From Arthrobacter crystallopoietes (GTDB lineage Bacteria > Actinomycetota > Actinomycetes > Actinomycetales > Micrococcaceae): a stretch of 64,000 nucleotides of DNA. Numbering within the stretch: position 1 is the first letter of the stretch; each line of letters begins with the position of its first letter. The position numbers were made by a program, and so were the translations under genes. This document shows positions 51,560 to 60,656 of this stretch, piece after piece. The notes below the pieces were generated by a model that did not search any database, was not told the origin of the DNA, and worked only from the letters and a program-made list of their open reading frames with translations. Location: the NCBI RefSeq assembly GCF_017603825.1, contig NZ_CP072014.1:1426001-1490000 (forward strand). Reading direction: 5' to 3'.

Positions 51560-52174
51560 ATGAGCGACGAGCAGATACCTCAGACGGAAGAACCGGCCAT
51601 CGAAGGAGCTCTCACCCTTGACCAGCAGCGCGCGGAAGAAGCCGAGACCCGGGACGAAGCGGGCCGAAACGGCAAGAAGGGCTCGCAACTCCATGACCTG
51701 GTGGATGAACCCGCCAAGGTCATGCGGATCGGGACCATGATCCGCCAACTGCTGGAAGAGGTCCGCAGCGCCCCGCTGGATGATGCCGCGCGGAACCGGC
51801 TGGCGGAGATCCACGAACGCTCTGTGAAGGAACTCGAGGATGGCCTGGCCCCGGAGCTCATCGACGAACTGCACCGGATCAACCTGCCCTTCACCGACGA
51901 CTCCACGCCGTCGGACGCCGAACTGCGGATCGCCCAGGCCCAGCTGGTCGGCTGGCTCGAAGGGCTGTTCCACGGTATCCAGACCGCCATCGCCGCGCAG
52001 CAGGCCGCCACTCAGCAGATGGCGGCGCGGATGCAGATGCGCCAGCTCCCGCCCGGCACGGTTGTCGCCCCCGGCGTGGTCATTGGTAACGACGGGGAAC
52101 CCCGCCGCGCTGACGGAGCGGAATCGGAAAACCCGGCCGGTCCCGGCACCCGCACCCCGGGCCAGTACCTCTGA
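51560..52174 (+). CDS. bpa: Bacterial proteasome activator
   Basis: 204 aa. Four-helix-bundle core from about residue 40 to 155 (LHDLVDEPAKVMRIGTMI, LEEVRSAPLDDAAR, GLFHGIQTAIAAQQ) and the C-terminal GQYL that docks into the 20S proteasome alpha ring and opens its gate. Bpa (PafE in mycobacteria) forms a dodecameric ring that feeds unfolded proteins without ATP. CAAGAT lies 6 nt before the ATG. No proteasome gene is in the window. Confidence 0.92.
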   Translation: MSDEQIPQTEEPAIEGALTLDQQRAEEAETRDEAGRNGKKGSQLHDLVDEPAKVMRIGTMIRQLLEEVRSAPLDDAARNRLAEIHERSVKELEDGLAPELIDELHRINLPFTDDSTPSDAELRIAQAQLVGWLEGLFHGIQTAIAAQQAATQQMAARMQMRQLPPGTVVAPGVVIGNDGEPRRADGAESENPAGPGTRTPGQYL

Positions 52175-52179
52175 GCCCG

Positions 52180-52644
52180 GTGGCGCTGTTCGGAGCCGCC
52201 CGCCAGGCCCGGCGGGACGATAAGGAACTGGGCAAAGGCATCTGGCGGCGCACCCATGACCGGTTCCGCCGCGGGCTGGACCGCTACCATCAGGTTCTTG
52301 AAGGCGTCCAAGACGAGGAACTCTACGGCGAGCTCCTGGTCATCGCCGACGAACTCGCCGCGCTGCTGCCCAGGGTGCGTGCCTACTGTATGGCAGCCCA
52401 CGAGCTGTATCCGAGCGATGGCATGGATATCCCCGGCGGGAACCTGGCCGCCGTCCACCGCTGCCTGTCCAAGGCCGGCAACTCCCTGGCCGCGGCCGCG
52501 CAGGCCGCCGCCATGATCCGGCTGGATCCCGGACACTCCGATGCACCCTCCAGCGGTTCGGCCAGCGTTGAAAACGTACGACGGCGCGCCGATATCGTGA
52601 TCGAGGACGTCGCGGACGCGCAGCGCTACCTTGAAACCCGGTAG
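52180..52644 (+). CDS. Hypothetical helical protein downstream of bpa
   Basis: 154 aa, mostly helical and charged (ARRDDKELGKGIWRRTH, YHQVLEGVQDEELYGELL), with no signal peptide or membrane helix. I do not recognise a family. GTG at 52180 starts 5 nt after the bpa stop, so the two genes are almost certainly co-translated. A role with Bpa is a guess from position only. Confidence 0.7.
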   Translation: MALFGAARQARRDDKELGKGIWRRTHDRFRRGLDRYHQVLEGVQDEELYGELLVIADELAALLPRVRAYCMAAHELYPSDGMDIPGGNLAAVHRCLSKAGNSLAAAAQAAAMIRLDPGHSDAPSSGSASVENVRRRADIVIEDVADAQRYLETR

Positions 52645-52719
52645 CGGCGCCGCCGGGCAATAGCGGAGCCATTCGGCTGTGGACCGCCATTGGCCCGAAG
52701 TCTGACCTAACCTGAACCC

Positions 52720-52905
52720 ATGCAGCTGGCAATAGTGCTCATCGTGCTCGGATTGATTCTGGGACTTCCCACCATCGCGTATCGATACTCGCGGCCGCGG
52801 CGGCCCGGCGAACCGTTCGGGCATGTGCGGACGGTTCTGCTGAGCCTGAGCCTGATCGGGTTGCTGCTGGTCATCGTGGGAGCGGCGTTGTACCTCGGCG
52901 GCTAG
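52720..52905 (+). CDS. Small membrane protein
   Basis: 61 aa with two hydrophobic helices (residues 3-20 and 39-60) joined by a basic loop RYSRPRRPG. TAACCT lies exactly 6 nt before the ATG, which supports a real leaderless gene rather than a chance open frame. Function unknown. Confidence 0.6.
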   Translation: MQLAIVLIVLGLILGLPTIAYRYSRPRRPGEPFGHVRTVLLSLSLIGLLLVIVGAALYLGG

Positions 52906-52991
52906 CAGGGCAGGCTATCCACTGTGGTGGTCGGGAATCTGATGTCGGGTCCGTCGGCGGGTTCTCGTTATCGGCTCGACCGGCCAGGGAG

Positions 52992-53438
52992 CTATGGTGC
53001 TTCCGTCGGCGCCATGGCCACGGCCCACATCCCTCTGGCGTTCGCCCCGTCCACCTTTATATCGATTAGGGTGGCGGGCAGTTCCACAGTGGTCCTAACG
53101 GCCGCCCCGCAGGGAATGATGCCGGAACTGATTTCACTGTCGGCCCCAGTGATCTTCACCGACATGGAACTGGGGCCTTTGCAGGCCATATCGATTCGGT
53201 GCCAGCCGGGATTCTCCGGTGTTAAGCTCATCCCGGCGTCACTGCCCGGTGCAAGGCCGCCGGCGCTCATCGAGGCTCCTGCCCCCTGCCACTCGTCATC
53301 TCCTAAGGCGGTCCGCGCCCAGAGCGCCGGATCGGTCTCGTTCAGGTTTGCTGATTCAGTCGACGCGCCGCCTATGCAGGCGGTCAACGCAAGAAGCAGG
53401 ATGGCAGCAGCGGCGAGAGATGTCGAAGGACGGGGCAT
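52992..53438 (-). CDS. Hypothetical lipoprotein
   Basis: 148 aa. Signal peptide with lipobox LTAC, so the protein is anchored outside the membrane. The remainder has two cysteines that could form a disulfide (DMACKG, IIPCGA) and beta strands. I do not recognise a family. TAGGCT lies exactly 6 nt before the ATG (leaderless). Confidence 0.7.
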   Translation of the reverse strand: MPRPSTSLAAAAILLLALTACIGGASTESANLNETDPALWARTALGDDEWQGAGASMSAGGLAPGSDAGMSLTPENPGWHRIDMACKGPSSMSVKITGADSEISSGIIPCGAAVRTTVELPATLIDIKVDGANARGMWAVAMAPTEAP

Positions 53439-53544
53439 GACGACAGCCTAGCCGACGCCCGAAATTTGCAGGCGCCCCTCGGCTGGGAAGAACTCGTCCC
53501 CGCCCGAACCCAACAATTCAGCAGCAAAACTTGCCGTTAACGTG

Positions 53545-53579
53545 TTCAGGGGATTCGAGACAAACTCGAATCCCCTGAA
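53545..53579 (-). terminator. Hairpin terminator after tRNA-Thr(CGT)
   Basis: TTCAGGGGATTCGAG and CTCGAATCCCCTGAA form a perfect 15-bp stem with a 5-nt loop. The tail on the minus strand is not U-rich. Confidence 0.75.
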
Positions 53580-53580
53580 C

Positions 53581-53656
53581 TGGAGCCCCCTGCCAGAATC
53601 GAACTGGCGACCTTTTCATTACGAGTGAAACGCTCTACCGACTGAGCTAAGGAGGC
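53581..53656 (-). tRNA. tRNA-Thr (anticodon CGT)
   Basis: Minus-strand tRNA: acceptor GCCTCCT/AGGGGGC, anticodon stem TTTCA/TGAAA with loop CTCGTAA (anticodon CGT, reads ACG), T arm with AGTTCGATTCT, encoded CCA at 53581-53583. Body 73 nt, 53584-53656. Confidence 0.93.
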
Positions 53657-53736
53657 CGGGCTTCCAAGCCGGATAACCGGCCAGAATCCACAAGGAACAA
53701 CTATAGGAGAGCAAGGGCGCGCTGGTCAAAACCGGC

Positions 53737-55275
53737 TTAGCAAACAGTGCCCTCGTCCGGCATCGTGCCCTCGATGAAATAGCTGTCCACGGCGTCCTGC
53801 ACGCAGCTGTCGCCGCGGCTATACGCGGTATGCCCTTGCGCCTCGTAGGTCAGCAGTGAGGCAGATTCCAGCTGATCCGTCATGGAAACGGCCCATTCGT
53901 ACGGGGTGGCCGGGTCGCCGGTGGTGCCGATGACCAGGATCGGATCCGCTCCCGCTGCGTCAACCGGTGCGGGCGTGCGCACCGGCTCCGCCGGCCAGTT
54001 CTCGCAGGTGGTGCCGCCGTAGGCGAGGTACCGGCCCAGCGTTGGCGAGGCTTCCTCTAGTTCCGCCGCATTTTCCTTCATGCCCGCCAAATCGGATTCC
54101 ATCGGATAGTCCAGGCAGTTGATGGCGGTAAAGGCCGCTGTGCTGTTGGAGGTGTAGTTGCCGTCCGCCTGACGCTCGGCGCCCAGGTCTGCGAGGTACA
54201 GCATGTCCGTCGGATCGCCGTCGAATGCGCCGTCCAGCGCACGGGTCAGAAGCGGCCAGTTCACGTCGTTGTACAGCGGAACGATGAACCCCGAGACGAA
54301 GGTACTCACGGTGACGAGGCGGCCGTCCTCGGCAGTCAGCGGGTTGGCCTCGACGGACTGGATCAAATCCTGGATCTGGCCGACGGCCTGGTCCACGGTT
54401 CCGGACAGGGGGCATTCCGCGGACGCCAGGCAGCTTTCCGCGTAGCTGCGGATCGCGCCTTCGAACGCCTTGGCCTGGCCGAGCGTCACCTGCTCATTGG
54501 TCAGCGACGGATCCATCGCCCCGTCGAGCACCATCCGGCCCACCCGCTCCGGAAAGAGGTCCGCATAGGTTGCTCCGAGGAAGGTGCCGTAGGAGAAGCC
54601 CAGGTAATTCAGCTTGGCGTCCCCGACCACCGCGCGGATGATGTCCATGTCCTTGGCGGCGCTGGCGGTGTCCACGTGGGCCAGGACTTCGCCGGTCTTC
54701 GCCGCGCACTTCTCGGCCAGCTCGGCCGCGTCCTCCCTGGCTTCGGCGATGCCGGCATCGCTGTCCAGGTCATACTGCACCTCCCGTGCGGCATCCCGCT
54801 CCGCGTCGGTCATGCAGGTGACCGGGGCCGAACGCTTCACACCGCGGGGGTCGAAGCCCACAATGTCGTAGCTGCCGCGCAGTTCCTCGGTGGTCATCTG
54901 CTCCAGCGAGCCACGCACGGTGTCATAGCCCGAACCGCCTGGACCGCCGGGGTTCAGCAGGATGGATCCTAAGGAATCGCCGTCCGTGGTGCTGCGGATC
55001 GCAGCGATCTTGATACTCTCGCCGTCCGGATCGGCATAATCGACCGGGACTTCGATGTCCGCGCACTCGAACCGGCCTTCGCAGCTTTCCCAGCTGACCG
55101 ACTGGTTGTAGTAGGGCCTCAGCTGCTCGTCCACGCTGCCGACCACTTCAGGCGACGGCGACGGCGGGGCCTGAGTTGTGCCTGGCAGCAGCCCGCACCC
55201 GGCCAGCAGGAAAAGCACGACGGCGGCCGCTGCGGTTTTGGCGCTGGGGCCGGATCGTCGCGGTAGGGTGCGCAT
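53737..55275 (-). CDS. Secreted TAP-like alpha/beta hydrolase lipoprotein (S33)
   Basis: 512 aa. Lipoprotein signal with LLAGC, then an alpha/beta-hydrolase with oxyanion NPGGPGGSG, nucleophile in GFSYG (Ser228), acid in GTTGDPATP and histidine in AQGHTAYSRG. A TAP-like C-terminal domain with several cysteines (CENW, SCVQD, GTVC) fits tripeptidyl aminopeptidase-type enzymes secreted by actinomycetes. CAGGAGA lies 7 nt before the ATG at 55275; the TTG one codon earlier is rejected. Confidence 0.87.
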   Translation of the reverse strand: MRTLPRRSGPSAKTAAAAVVLFLLAGCGLLPGTTQAPPSPSPEVVGSVDEQLRPYYNQSVSWESCEGRFECADIEVPVDYADPDGESIKIAAIRSTTDGDSLGSILLNPGGPGGSGYDTVRGSLEQMTTEELRGSYDIVGFDPRGVKRSAPVTCMTDAERDAAREVQYDLDSDAGIAEAREDAAELAEKCAAKTGEVLAHVDTASAAKDMDIIRAVVGDAKLNYLGFSYGTFLGATYADLFPERVGRMVLDGAMDPSLTNEQVTLGQAKAFEGAIRSYAESCLASAECPLSGTVDQAVGQIQDLIQSVEANPLTAEDGRLVTVSTFVSGFIVPLYNDVNWPLLTRALDGAFDGDPTDMLYLADLGAERQADGNYTSNSTAAFTAINCLDYPMESDLAGMKENAAELEEASPTLGRYLAYGGTTCENWPAEPVRTPAPVDAAGADPILVIGTTGDPATPYEWAVSMTDQLESASLLTYEAQGHTAYSRGDSCVQDAVDSYFIEGTMPDEGTVC

Positions 55276-55304
55276 CAATTGTTCTCCTGGATTGTGGTCA
55301 AGAA

Positions 55305-56444
55305 TCAGAGCAGGCTGACTGCCATGGCCTCCATGGCCAATACCGGGGCCACGTTGGTGCTGAGCCGTTTGCGGGTCTGGGCGATGGCGTCCAACCTCTC
55401 CAACGTCTTCTCGGGGGTCGATTGTTCCGCGTAGGAGGTCAGCTCCGGCCGCAGGTACTCGTTGACCAGGTCCGACGACGCGCCCAGCTGGAGGGCCAGG
55501 ACGTCCCGGTAGAACGTGGTCAGGTCGATCATGACGCGGTCGAGGGAATCGCTCACGCTGCGCTTGGCCCGTCGTTTCTGCTCGTCCTCCAGCTGCTTTA
55601 GCTGGCTGCGCATGGCTGGCGGCAACGTGCCTTTCTCCGGCGCGCCGAGGGTGTGCAGCAGGGCCTCGCGCTCGGCAGCGTTGCGCTGCTCGGAGGCAGC
55701 GGCGGCGTCGGCATTGGAGATTTCCACCAGTTCGCCGGCGGCCATGACGGCATCGGAGACGCCGCGCAGGCGCAGCGGCAGCCGGACAATCGTATCCCGG
55801 CGGCTGCGGGCGTCCTCATTGGCGGCAAGCCGTCGGGCCACGCCGATGTGGCTCTGCGAAACCCGGGCGGCGAACTCCGCGAGTTCGGGCGTGGCACCGT
55901 CGCGGCGGACCAGCAGTTCGGCCACATCGCCCACCGGGGGAATGCGCAGGCCCACGGGGCGGCAGCGCGAGCGGATGGTGACCAGTACGTCCGCCGGGCT
56001 CGGCGCGCAGAGCAGCCAGATGGTCCGCGGCGGCGGCTCCTCGATGGCCTTGAGCAGCACATTGGTGGTCCGCTCCGCCATGCGGTCGGCATCTTCGATG
56101 ATGATCACGCGCCAGCGGCCCGAAGACGGTTTGTCCTGCGCCTTGGTGACCCAGTCGCGGACCTCGCGGATGGTGAAGGACACGTTCTCCGTCACCATGG
56201 CGGAGACGTCCGCGTTGGTGCCGCCCAAAACGGTGTGGCAGGCATGGCACTCCCCGCAGCCGCGGGCGGCGGGATCTGGTTGCTCGCACAGCAGCGCGGC
56301 GGCGAAGGACCGTGCAGCATTGGACCGGCCGGAGCCGGGCGGACCGGTGAACAGCCAGGCGTGGTTGGGCCGCTCGGCGGCTGCGGCACGGCTGAGCTGC
56401 TCCACCACAGCGGCCTGGCCGGGCAGATCGGACCAGACGCTCAT
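55305..56444 (-). CDS. holB: DNA polymerase III subunit delta'
   Basis: 379 aa clamp-loader subunit. AAA+ N-terminal domain with a loop GPPGSGRS (34-41), where the usual Walker lysine is Arg40, and a zinc module with Cys53, Cys63, Cys66 and Cys69 (CGECHAC). A SRC-like sensor follows (TIRSRCRPVGLR). delta' is not an ATPase in well-studied clamp loaders, so the Arg is not alarming. The ATG overlaps the tmk stop by 4 nt (ATGA). Confidence 0.93.
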   Translation of the reverse strand: MSVWSDLPGQAAVVEQLSRAAAAERPNHAWLFTGPPGSGRSNAARSFAAALLCEQPDPAARGCGECHACHTVLGGTNADVSAMVTENVSFTIREVRDWVTKAQDKPSSGRWRVIIIEDADRMAERTTNVLLKAIEEPPPRTIWLLCAPSPADVLVTIRSRCRPVGLRIPPVGDVAELLVRRDGATPELAEFAARVSQSHIGVARRLAANEDARSRRDTIVRLPLRLRGVSDAVMAAGELVEISNADAAAASEQRNAAEREALLHTLGAPEKGTLPPAMRSQLKQLEDEQKRRAKRSVSDSLDRVMIDLTTFYRDVLALQLGASSDLVNEYLRPELTSYAEQSTPEKTLERLDAIAQTRKRLSTNVAPVLAMEAMAVSLL

Positions 56445-57100
56445 GCCAGCAACCCGTCGATGCGCTTAACGATGGCGTCGGTCAGGGCGCCGCGGTCGGT
56501 TCGGGCGTCCAGCACCAGGTACTCGTCGGGCCGCGCCGCGGCCAGTTCCAGGAACGCGGCCCTGATCCGCCCGTGGAAGTCATCCGGCTCGGATTCCAGC
56601 CGGTCTTCGGCCGCTTCGCCGGCCAGCCGCCGGTCGCGGCCGTCGTGGGGCGCAACATCGAGCAGCACCGTGACATCGGGCAGCAGCGAAGCCGTGGCCC
56701 ACAGGTTGATGTCCCGCACCGCGGCGATGCCCAGTTCCCGCCCGGCACCTTGATAAGCCACCGACGAGTCGATGAAACGGTCGCACAGCACAATCTCGCC
56801 GCGCTCCAGAGCCGGGAGGATCACCTGTTGGACGTGGGCCGCCCGTGAGGCGGCAAAAATCAAAGCTTCGGTGCGGGCGTCGATCTCGCCGTGGCCATGG
56901 TCCAGCACCAGGGAGCGCAGCTTTTCGCCGATGGGCGTGCCGCCCGGCTCCCGCGTCCGCAGCACTGCGTGTCCGGCGGCTTCCAGCCGGGCCTGGACGG
57001 CGGCTGCCTGGGTGGACTTGCCTGCCCCGTCGCCGCCCTCGAACGCGATGAACAGTCCCGTGCGCGCGCCAGCAGGGGAGTGGGTACCGGGGGAAGTCAC
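56441..57100 (-). CDS. tmk: Thymidylate kinase
   Basis: 219 aa. Phosphorylates dTMP to dTDP with ATP. P-loop FEGGDGAGKST (20-30), DRFIDSS with the DR(Y/F) motif, and a LID region (DRRLAGEAAEDRLE). It is the first gene of tmk-holB with an ATGA overlap. GTG at 57100 has TAGGCT exactly 6 nt upstream (leaderless). It is divergent from the metB-like gene. Confidence 0.95.
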   Translation of the reverse strand: MTSPGTHSPAGARTGLFIAFEGGDGAGKSTQAAAVQARLEAAGHAVLRTREPGGTPIGEKLRSLVLDHGHGEIDARTEALIFAASRAAHVQQVILPALERGEIVLCDRFIDSSVAYQGAGRELGIAAVRDINLWATASLLPDVTVLLDVAPHDGRDRRLAGEAAEDRLESEPDDFHGRIRAAFLELAAARPDEYLVLDARTDRGALTDAIVKRIDGLLA

Positions 57101-57173
57101 CCAATTAGCCTACCGTGCCAAAGAAAGGTCACGAGTTAACCTGTGGACGGCCCGCGGGATTAACCTAGCTGTC

Positions 57174-58331
57174 ATGAGCCAGAGCGCACCCCAGCATCCA
57201 GACCACCTTGCCCCGGACACCGTGGTGGTTTCCGCCGGCCGCCCGGAGCGGACCCACGATTCCCCGGTGAACCCGCCGGTGGTGCTGTCCTCGACGTTCT
57301 TCGGGCTAGGCGAAGTCGTCGCGGGCGACCGTGCCTACGGGCGTTACTCCAACCCCACCTGGGACCCGTTCGAGGAAACCCTGGGCGAGCTCGAGGGCGC
57401 AGAACTGCCTGCCCTAGTCTTCGCGTCGGGACTGGCCGCCGTGGCTGCGGCGCTGTCCCTGGTTCCCGCCGGCGGCGTGGTTGTCATGCCGCAGCACAGC
57501 TACCAGGGCAGCCTGGCTTTGGCCCAAGACCTGGCCGGGCGCGGCGCGGTGAAGATCCGCACCGTGGACATTGCGGATACCGAAGCCGTCAAGGCCCAGC
57601 TGGAGGGCGCGGACATGGTGTGGCTGGAAAGCCCCACCAACCCCATGCTCGAAATAGCCGAGCTCGGCGTCCTGGCCAAGGCAGCGCACGACGCCGGTGC
57701 TTTGGTGGTTGCCGACAACACCTTTTCCACCCCGCTGGGACAGCGCCCGCTGGAGGTCGGCGTGGACGTCGTCGTCCATTCGGTGACGAAATATCTTGCC
57801 GGGCATTCCGACGTCGTCCTTGGCGCCGTGGTCACCTCCAATCCGGAGCTGCAGGCGAAGTTGCTGACGCACCGCTCCCTGCACGGGGCTATCGCCGGAC
57901 CGTTCGCAACCTGGCTCGCGCTGCGCGGGGTGCGCACTTTGGCGCTGCGGGTGGAGCGTTCGCAGGCGACGGCGGCGGAGCTCGCCGCGAGACTGCAGCA
58001 GCATCCGCGGGTGGAAGCCGTGCGCTACCCGGGCCTGCCGGGCGATCCGGGGCACGAGCGCGCCAAGGCGCAGATGAACGGCTTCGGCTCCATCATCGCC
58101 ATCCAGATCCGCGGCGGTTCGGCTGCCGCTGAAGCCGTTACCGAGGCACTGCAGCTGTGGCTGCCCGCAACCTCGCTGGGCGGCGTGGAGTCGCTGATCG
58201 AGCGGCGCCGCCGGCACGTCAACGAACCGGCAAGCGTGCCCGAAAACCTGCTGCGGCTATCCGTCGGAATTGAGAACGCAGCCGATCTGTGGGCCGATCT
58301 GGACCAGGCGCTGGGAAAAGTGCAGGACTGA
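57174..58331 (+). CDS. metB: Cystathionine gamma-synthase/lyase-type PLP enzyme
   Basis: 385 aa member of the Cys/Met metabolism PLP-enzyme family. PLP lysine Lys206 in HSVTKYLAGHSD, cofactor aspartate Asp181 in VADNTFSTP, and YGRYSNPTWDPFEE near the N terminus. Synthase or lyase activity cannot be separated reliably from sequence, so the symbol is provisional. TAACCT lies exactly 7 nt before the ATG (leaderless). A long upstream extension of the frame is antisense to tmk and rejected. Confidence 0.85.
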   Translation: MSQSAPQHPDHLAPDTVVVSAGRPERTHDSPVNPPVVLSSTFFGLGEVVAGDRAYGRYSNPTWDPFEETLGELEGAELPALVFASGLAAVAAALSLVPAGGVVVMPQHSYQGSLALAQDLAGRGAVKIRTVDIADTEAVKAQLEGADMVWLESPTNPMLEIAELGVLAKAAHDAGALVVADNTFSTPLGQRPLEVGVDVVVHSVTKYLAGHSDVVLGAVVTSNPELQAKLLTHRSLHGAIAGPFATWLALRGVRTLALRVERSQATAAELAARLQQHPRVEAVRYPGLPGDPGHERAKAQMNGFGSIIAIQIRGGSAAAEAVTEALQLWLPATSLGGVESLIERRRRHVNEPASVPENLLRLSVGIENAADLWADLDQALGKVQD

Positions 58332-58359
58332 TAGGCGAAAGAACAGTTAGGCTTGGAAG

Positions 58360-58695
58360 GTGCTACTTGTCTACGCGTTCCAGCATTGGCTGTATTTCGG
58401 TCTGGGGATCCTCGCCCTGGGCATTGAGTTGTGGGCGCTGGTCGACTGCCTCGGCCGGAAGGGCGAGCACTTCCAGGCCGCCTTCAAGCGCACCAAGGGG
58501 TTCTGGACCGGCATGACCGCCGGTTCCGTCGCCGTGGGCGCGCTGTCGCTGCTGGGGACCGGACTGGGCACCTGGATGCTGTTCCAGCTGGCCGCCGTCG
58601 CCGCTGCCTCCGTGTACCTGGCGGATGTGAAGCCGGCGCTGAACGAGCTGAAGGGATCCGGCGGCAGCGCCTACGGCCCCTACGGACCCTGGTAA
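58360..58695 (+). CDS. DUF2516 family membrane protein
   Basis: 111 aa with three hydrophobic segments (residues 8-30, 50-68, 70-90) and a C-terminal tail rich in Gly and Tyr (AYGPYGPW). It matches the actinobacterial DUF2516 family; function unknown. GTG at 58360 has TAGGCT exactly 6 nt upstream (leaderless). It faces the methyltransferase gene with 7 nt between stops. Confidence 0.8.
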   Translation: MLLVYAFQHWLYFGLGILALGIELWALVDCLGRKGEHFQAAFKRTKGFWTGMTAGSVAVGALSLLGTGLGTWMLFQLAAVAAASVYLADVKPALNELKGSGGSAYGPYGPW

Positions 58696-58702
58696 GCGGC
58701 CC

Positions 58703-59593
58703 CTACGGGCCTTGGTAACCCGGCTCGACTGCCGCCCAGGCCACCGTCACTTCACCGAGGCGCCACCGCGAGGGACCGTCCAGTACGGGCCAGCCGGCCG
58801 CGGCCACACCGCGGCACATCGCCAGCCACCGCTGCCGGTTGCCGAAGGAAGCCAGCACGGCGGCCTCGGCCCAGGCCTTGTCCAGTGCCTGCAGGTAGCG
58901 GTGGATCTTCTCGCCGGGGAAATTGTGGTGGATCAGCGCTTTCGGCAGCCGCTCGGCCACATCGGAGGGCCGGTCGAAAGCACCGAACCGCAGCGAGATG
59001 CTCAGCGACACCGGCCCCTCCGGCGAAATGGCCACCCAGGTGGCACGCCGGCCGATCTCGTCGCAGGTGCCGTCGATGAACAGTCCGCCTGGTGCCAGCC
59101 GCCCCCGCACCATGTCCCAATGCGCGGCGTACTCAGACTCGTCATATTGGCGCAGCACGTTGAAGGCGCGCACCACCGCCGGACGGCGCCCCGCCACCGG
59201 GATCTCAAAGCCGCCCTGCCGGAAACTCAACCCGGGCCGCTCCAGCGCTTTGGCACGCCGGACCCGCTCGGGTTCGATCTCGATCCCGATCACTTCGACA
59301 TCGGGGCGCACTTTGGCCAGCCGGTGGTGGAGCTCGACGGCGGTGATCGGCGCGGCGCCGTAGCCCAGATCGATGACCAGCGGATCGGCTGCCTTTTTGA
59401 CGCTGGCCGCGCTCGGGCCGGAAAGCCAGCGGTCCATCCGCCGCAGCCGGTTCGGGTTGGTAGTGCCCCGCGTGATGGAACCGACCGGTTTGCCTGGCCT
59501 GCCAGGCCTGCCCCTCGGGTACTCCACAGTGTGGCCGGACGCGGCGGGGGCAGTCTTCAGGCTGGGCACAAGGAAAAAGAATAAGTGCCGCAC
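58703..59593 (-). CDS. Class I SAM-dependent methyltransferase
   Basis: 296 aa in the longest form. SAM-binding motif I is VIDLGYGAAPI, with motif II acid in VIGIEIEPERV and a downstream GGLFIDGTCDEIG. A GTTNPNRLRRMDRW segment at about 43-56 is typical of an actinobacterial family. The substrate is unknown. No ribosome binding site or -10 decides between GTG at 59593 and GTG at 59527, so the N-terminal 22 residues are uncertain. Confidence 0.72.
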   Translation of the reverse strand: MRHLFFFLVPSLKTAPAASGHTVEYPRGRPGRPGKPVGSITRGTTNPNRLRRMDRWLSGPSAASVKKAADPLVIDLGYGAAPITAVELHHRLAKVRPDVEVIGIEIEPERVRRAKALERPGLSFRQGGFEIPVAGRRPAVVRAFNVLRQYDESEYAAHWDMVRGRLAPGGLFIDGTCDEIGRRATWVAISPEGPVSLSISLRFGAFDRPSDVAERLPKALIHHNFPGEKIHRYLQALDKAWAEAAVLASFGNRQRWLAMCRGVAAAGWPVLDGPSRWRLGEVTVAWAAVEPGYQGP

Positions 59594-59775
59594 GGAAACA
59601 CGGGATGACGACGCCGGCCGCCCACCGCCGTCGTAATTCCCCCTGATGGAAACTAAATCCGCAGGTCACAGCAGGGGAAAGCCCCCATGACGACGGCGGG
59701 GCGCGGCGCAGCAGCGTGCGTAACGTCACGGTCGCGGACGGCTGGTAAAGGCGTGTAAACGCTAGGATTACAGCC

Positions 59776-60534
59776 ATGACTGCCTCTTCGAACTACAAGC
59801 TGATTCTGCTGCGGCACGGCCAAAGCGACTGGAACGAGAAAAACCTCTTTACCGGCTGGGTGGACGTTCCGCTGACCGAACAGGGCCGGGCCGAGGCCAA
59901 GCGCGGCGGCGAACTGCTGGTCGAGGCGGGTATCCTGCCGGACGTGCTCTACACCTCGCGGCTCAAGCGCGCCATCGTCACCGCCAACATTGCCCTAGAG
60001 GCGGCGGACCGGGACTGGATCGACGTCAAGCGGGACTGGCGCCTGAACGAGCGCCACTACGGCGCGCTGCAGGGCAAGGACAAGGCGCAGATCCGCGAAG
60101 AGTTCGGCGACGAGCAGTTCATGCTGTGGCGCCGTTCCTACGACACCCCGCCGCCCAAGCTGGATGACTCCAGCGAATGGTCGCAGGTGGGGGACCCGCG
60201 CTATGCGGACCTCAACGGCAACCTCCCGCGCACCGAGTGCCTCAAGGACGTGCTGGAGCGCTTCCTGCCGTACTGGGAATCGGACATCTCCAAGGACGTG
60301 CAAGCCGGGAAGACCGTGCTGGTGGCCGCGCACGGCAACTCGCTGCGCGCCCTGGTCAAGCACCTGGACGGCATTAGCGACGACGACATTGCCAGCCTCA
60401 ACATCCCCACCGGCATTCCGTTGGTGTACGAACTGGACGAAAACCTCAAGCCCGTGAAGGCCGGCGGCACGTACCTCGACGCCGACGCCGCGGCGGCGGC
60501 CATCGAAGCCGTGGCCAACCAAGGCAAAAAGTAG
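59776..60534 (+). CDS. gpmA: 2,3-bisphosphoglycerate-dependent phosphoglycerate mutase
   Basis: 252 aa. Interconverts 3- and 2-phosphoglycerate in glycolysis. The catalytic [13 protein letters not shown] (His14) and the second histidine in [10 protein letters not shown] are present; length and [10 protein letters not shown] are typical. TAGGAT lies exactly 7 nt before the ATG (leaderless). A very long hairpin follows. It is beside phoU, as in many actinobacteria. Confidence 0.96.
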   Translation: MTASSNYKLILLRHGQSDWNEKNLFTGWVDVPLTEQGRAEAKRGGELLVEAGILPDVLYTSRLKRAIVTANIALEAADRDWIDVKRDWRLNERHYGALQGKDKAQIREEFGDEQFMLWRRSYDTPPPKLDDSSEWSQVGDPRYADLNGNLPRTECLKDVLERFLPYWESDISKDVQAGKTVLVAAHGNSLRALVKHLDGISDDDIASLNIPTGIPLVYELDENLKPVKAGGTYLDADAAAAAIEAVANQGKK

Positions 60535-60553
60535 CCTGCTGCCCCGCAAACGC

Positions 60554-60600
60554 CGAAGGCCGGCCCTCAGCGCAGTAACTGCGCTGAGGGCCGGCCTTCG
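60554..60600. terminator. Long bidirectional hairpin between gpmA and phoU
   Basis: CGAAGGCCGGCCCTCAGCGC and its complement pair as part of a perfect stem of about 22 bp around a small loop. CTTTGG follows. It lies between convergent genes and probably terminates both. Confidence 0.9.
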
Positions 60601-60656
60601 CTTTGGTCCTGACGTGTCATGCGGCCGGACGGTGGCCGCCCGGACCACTGAACGGT

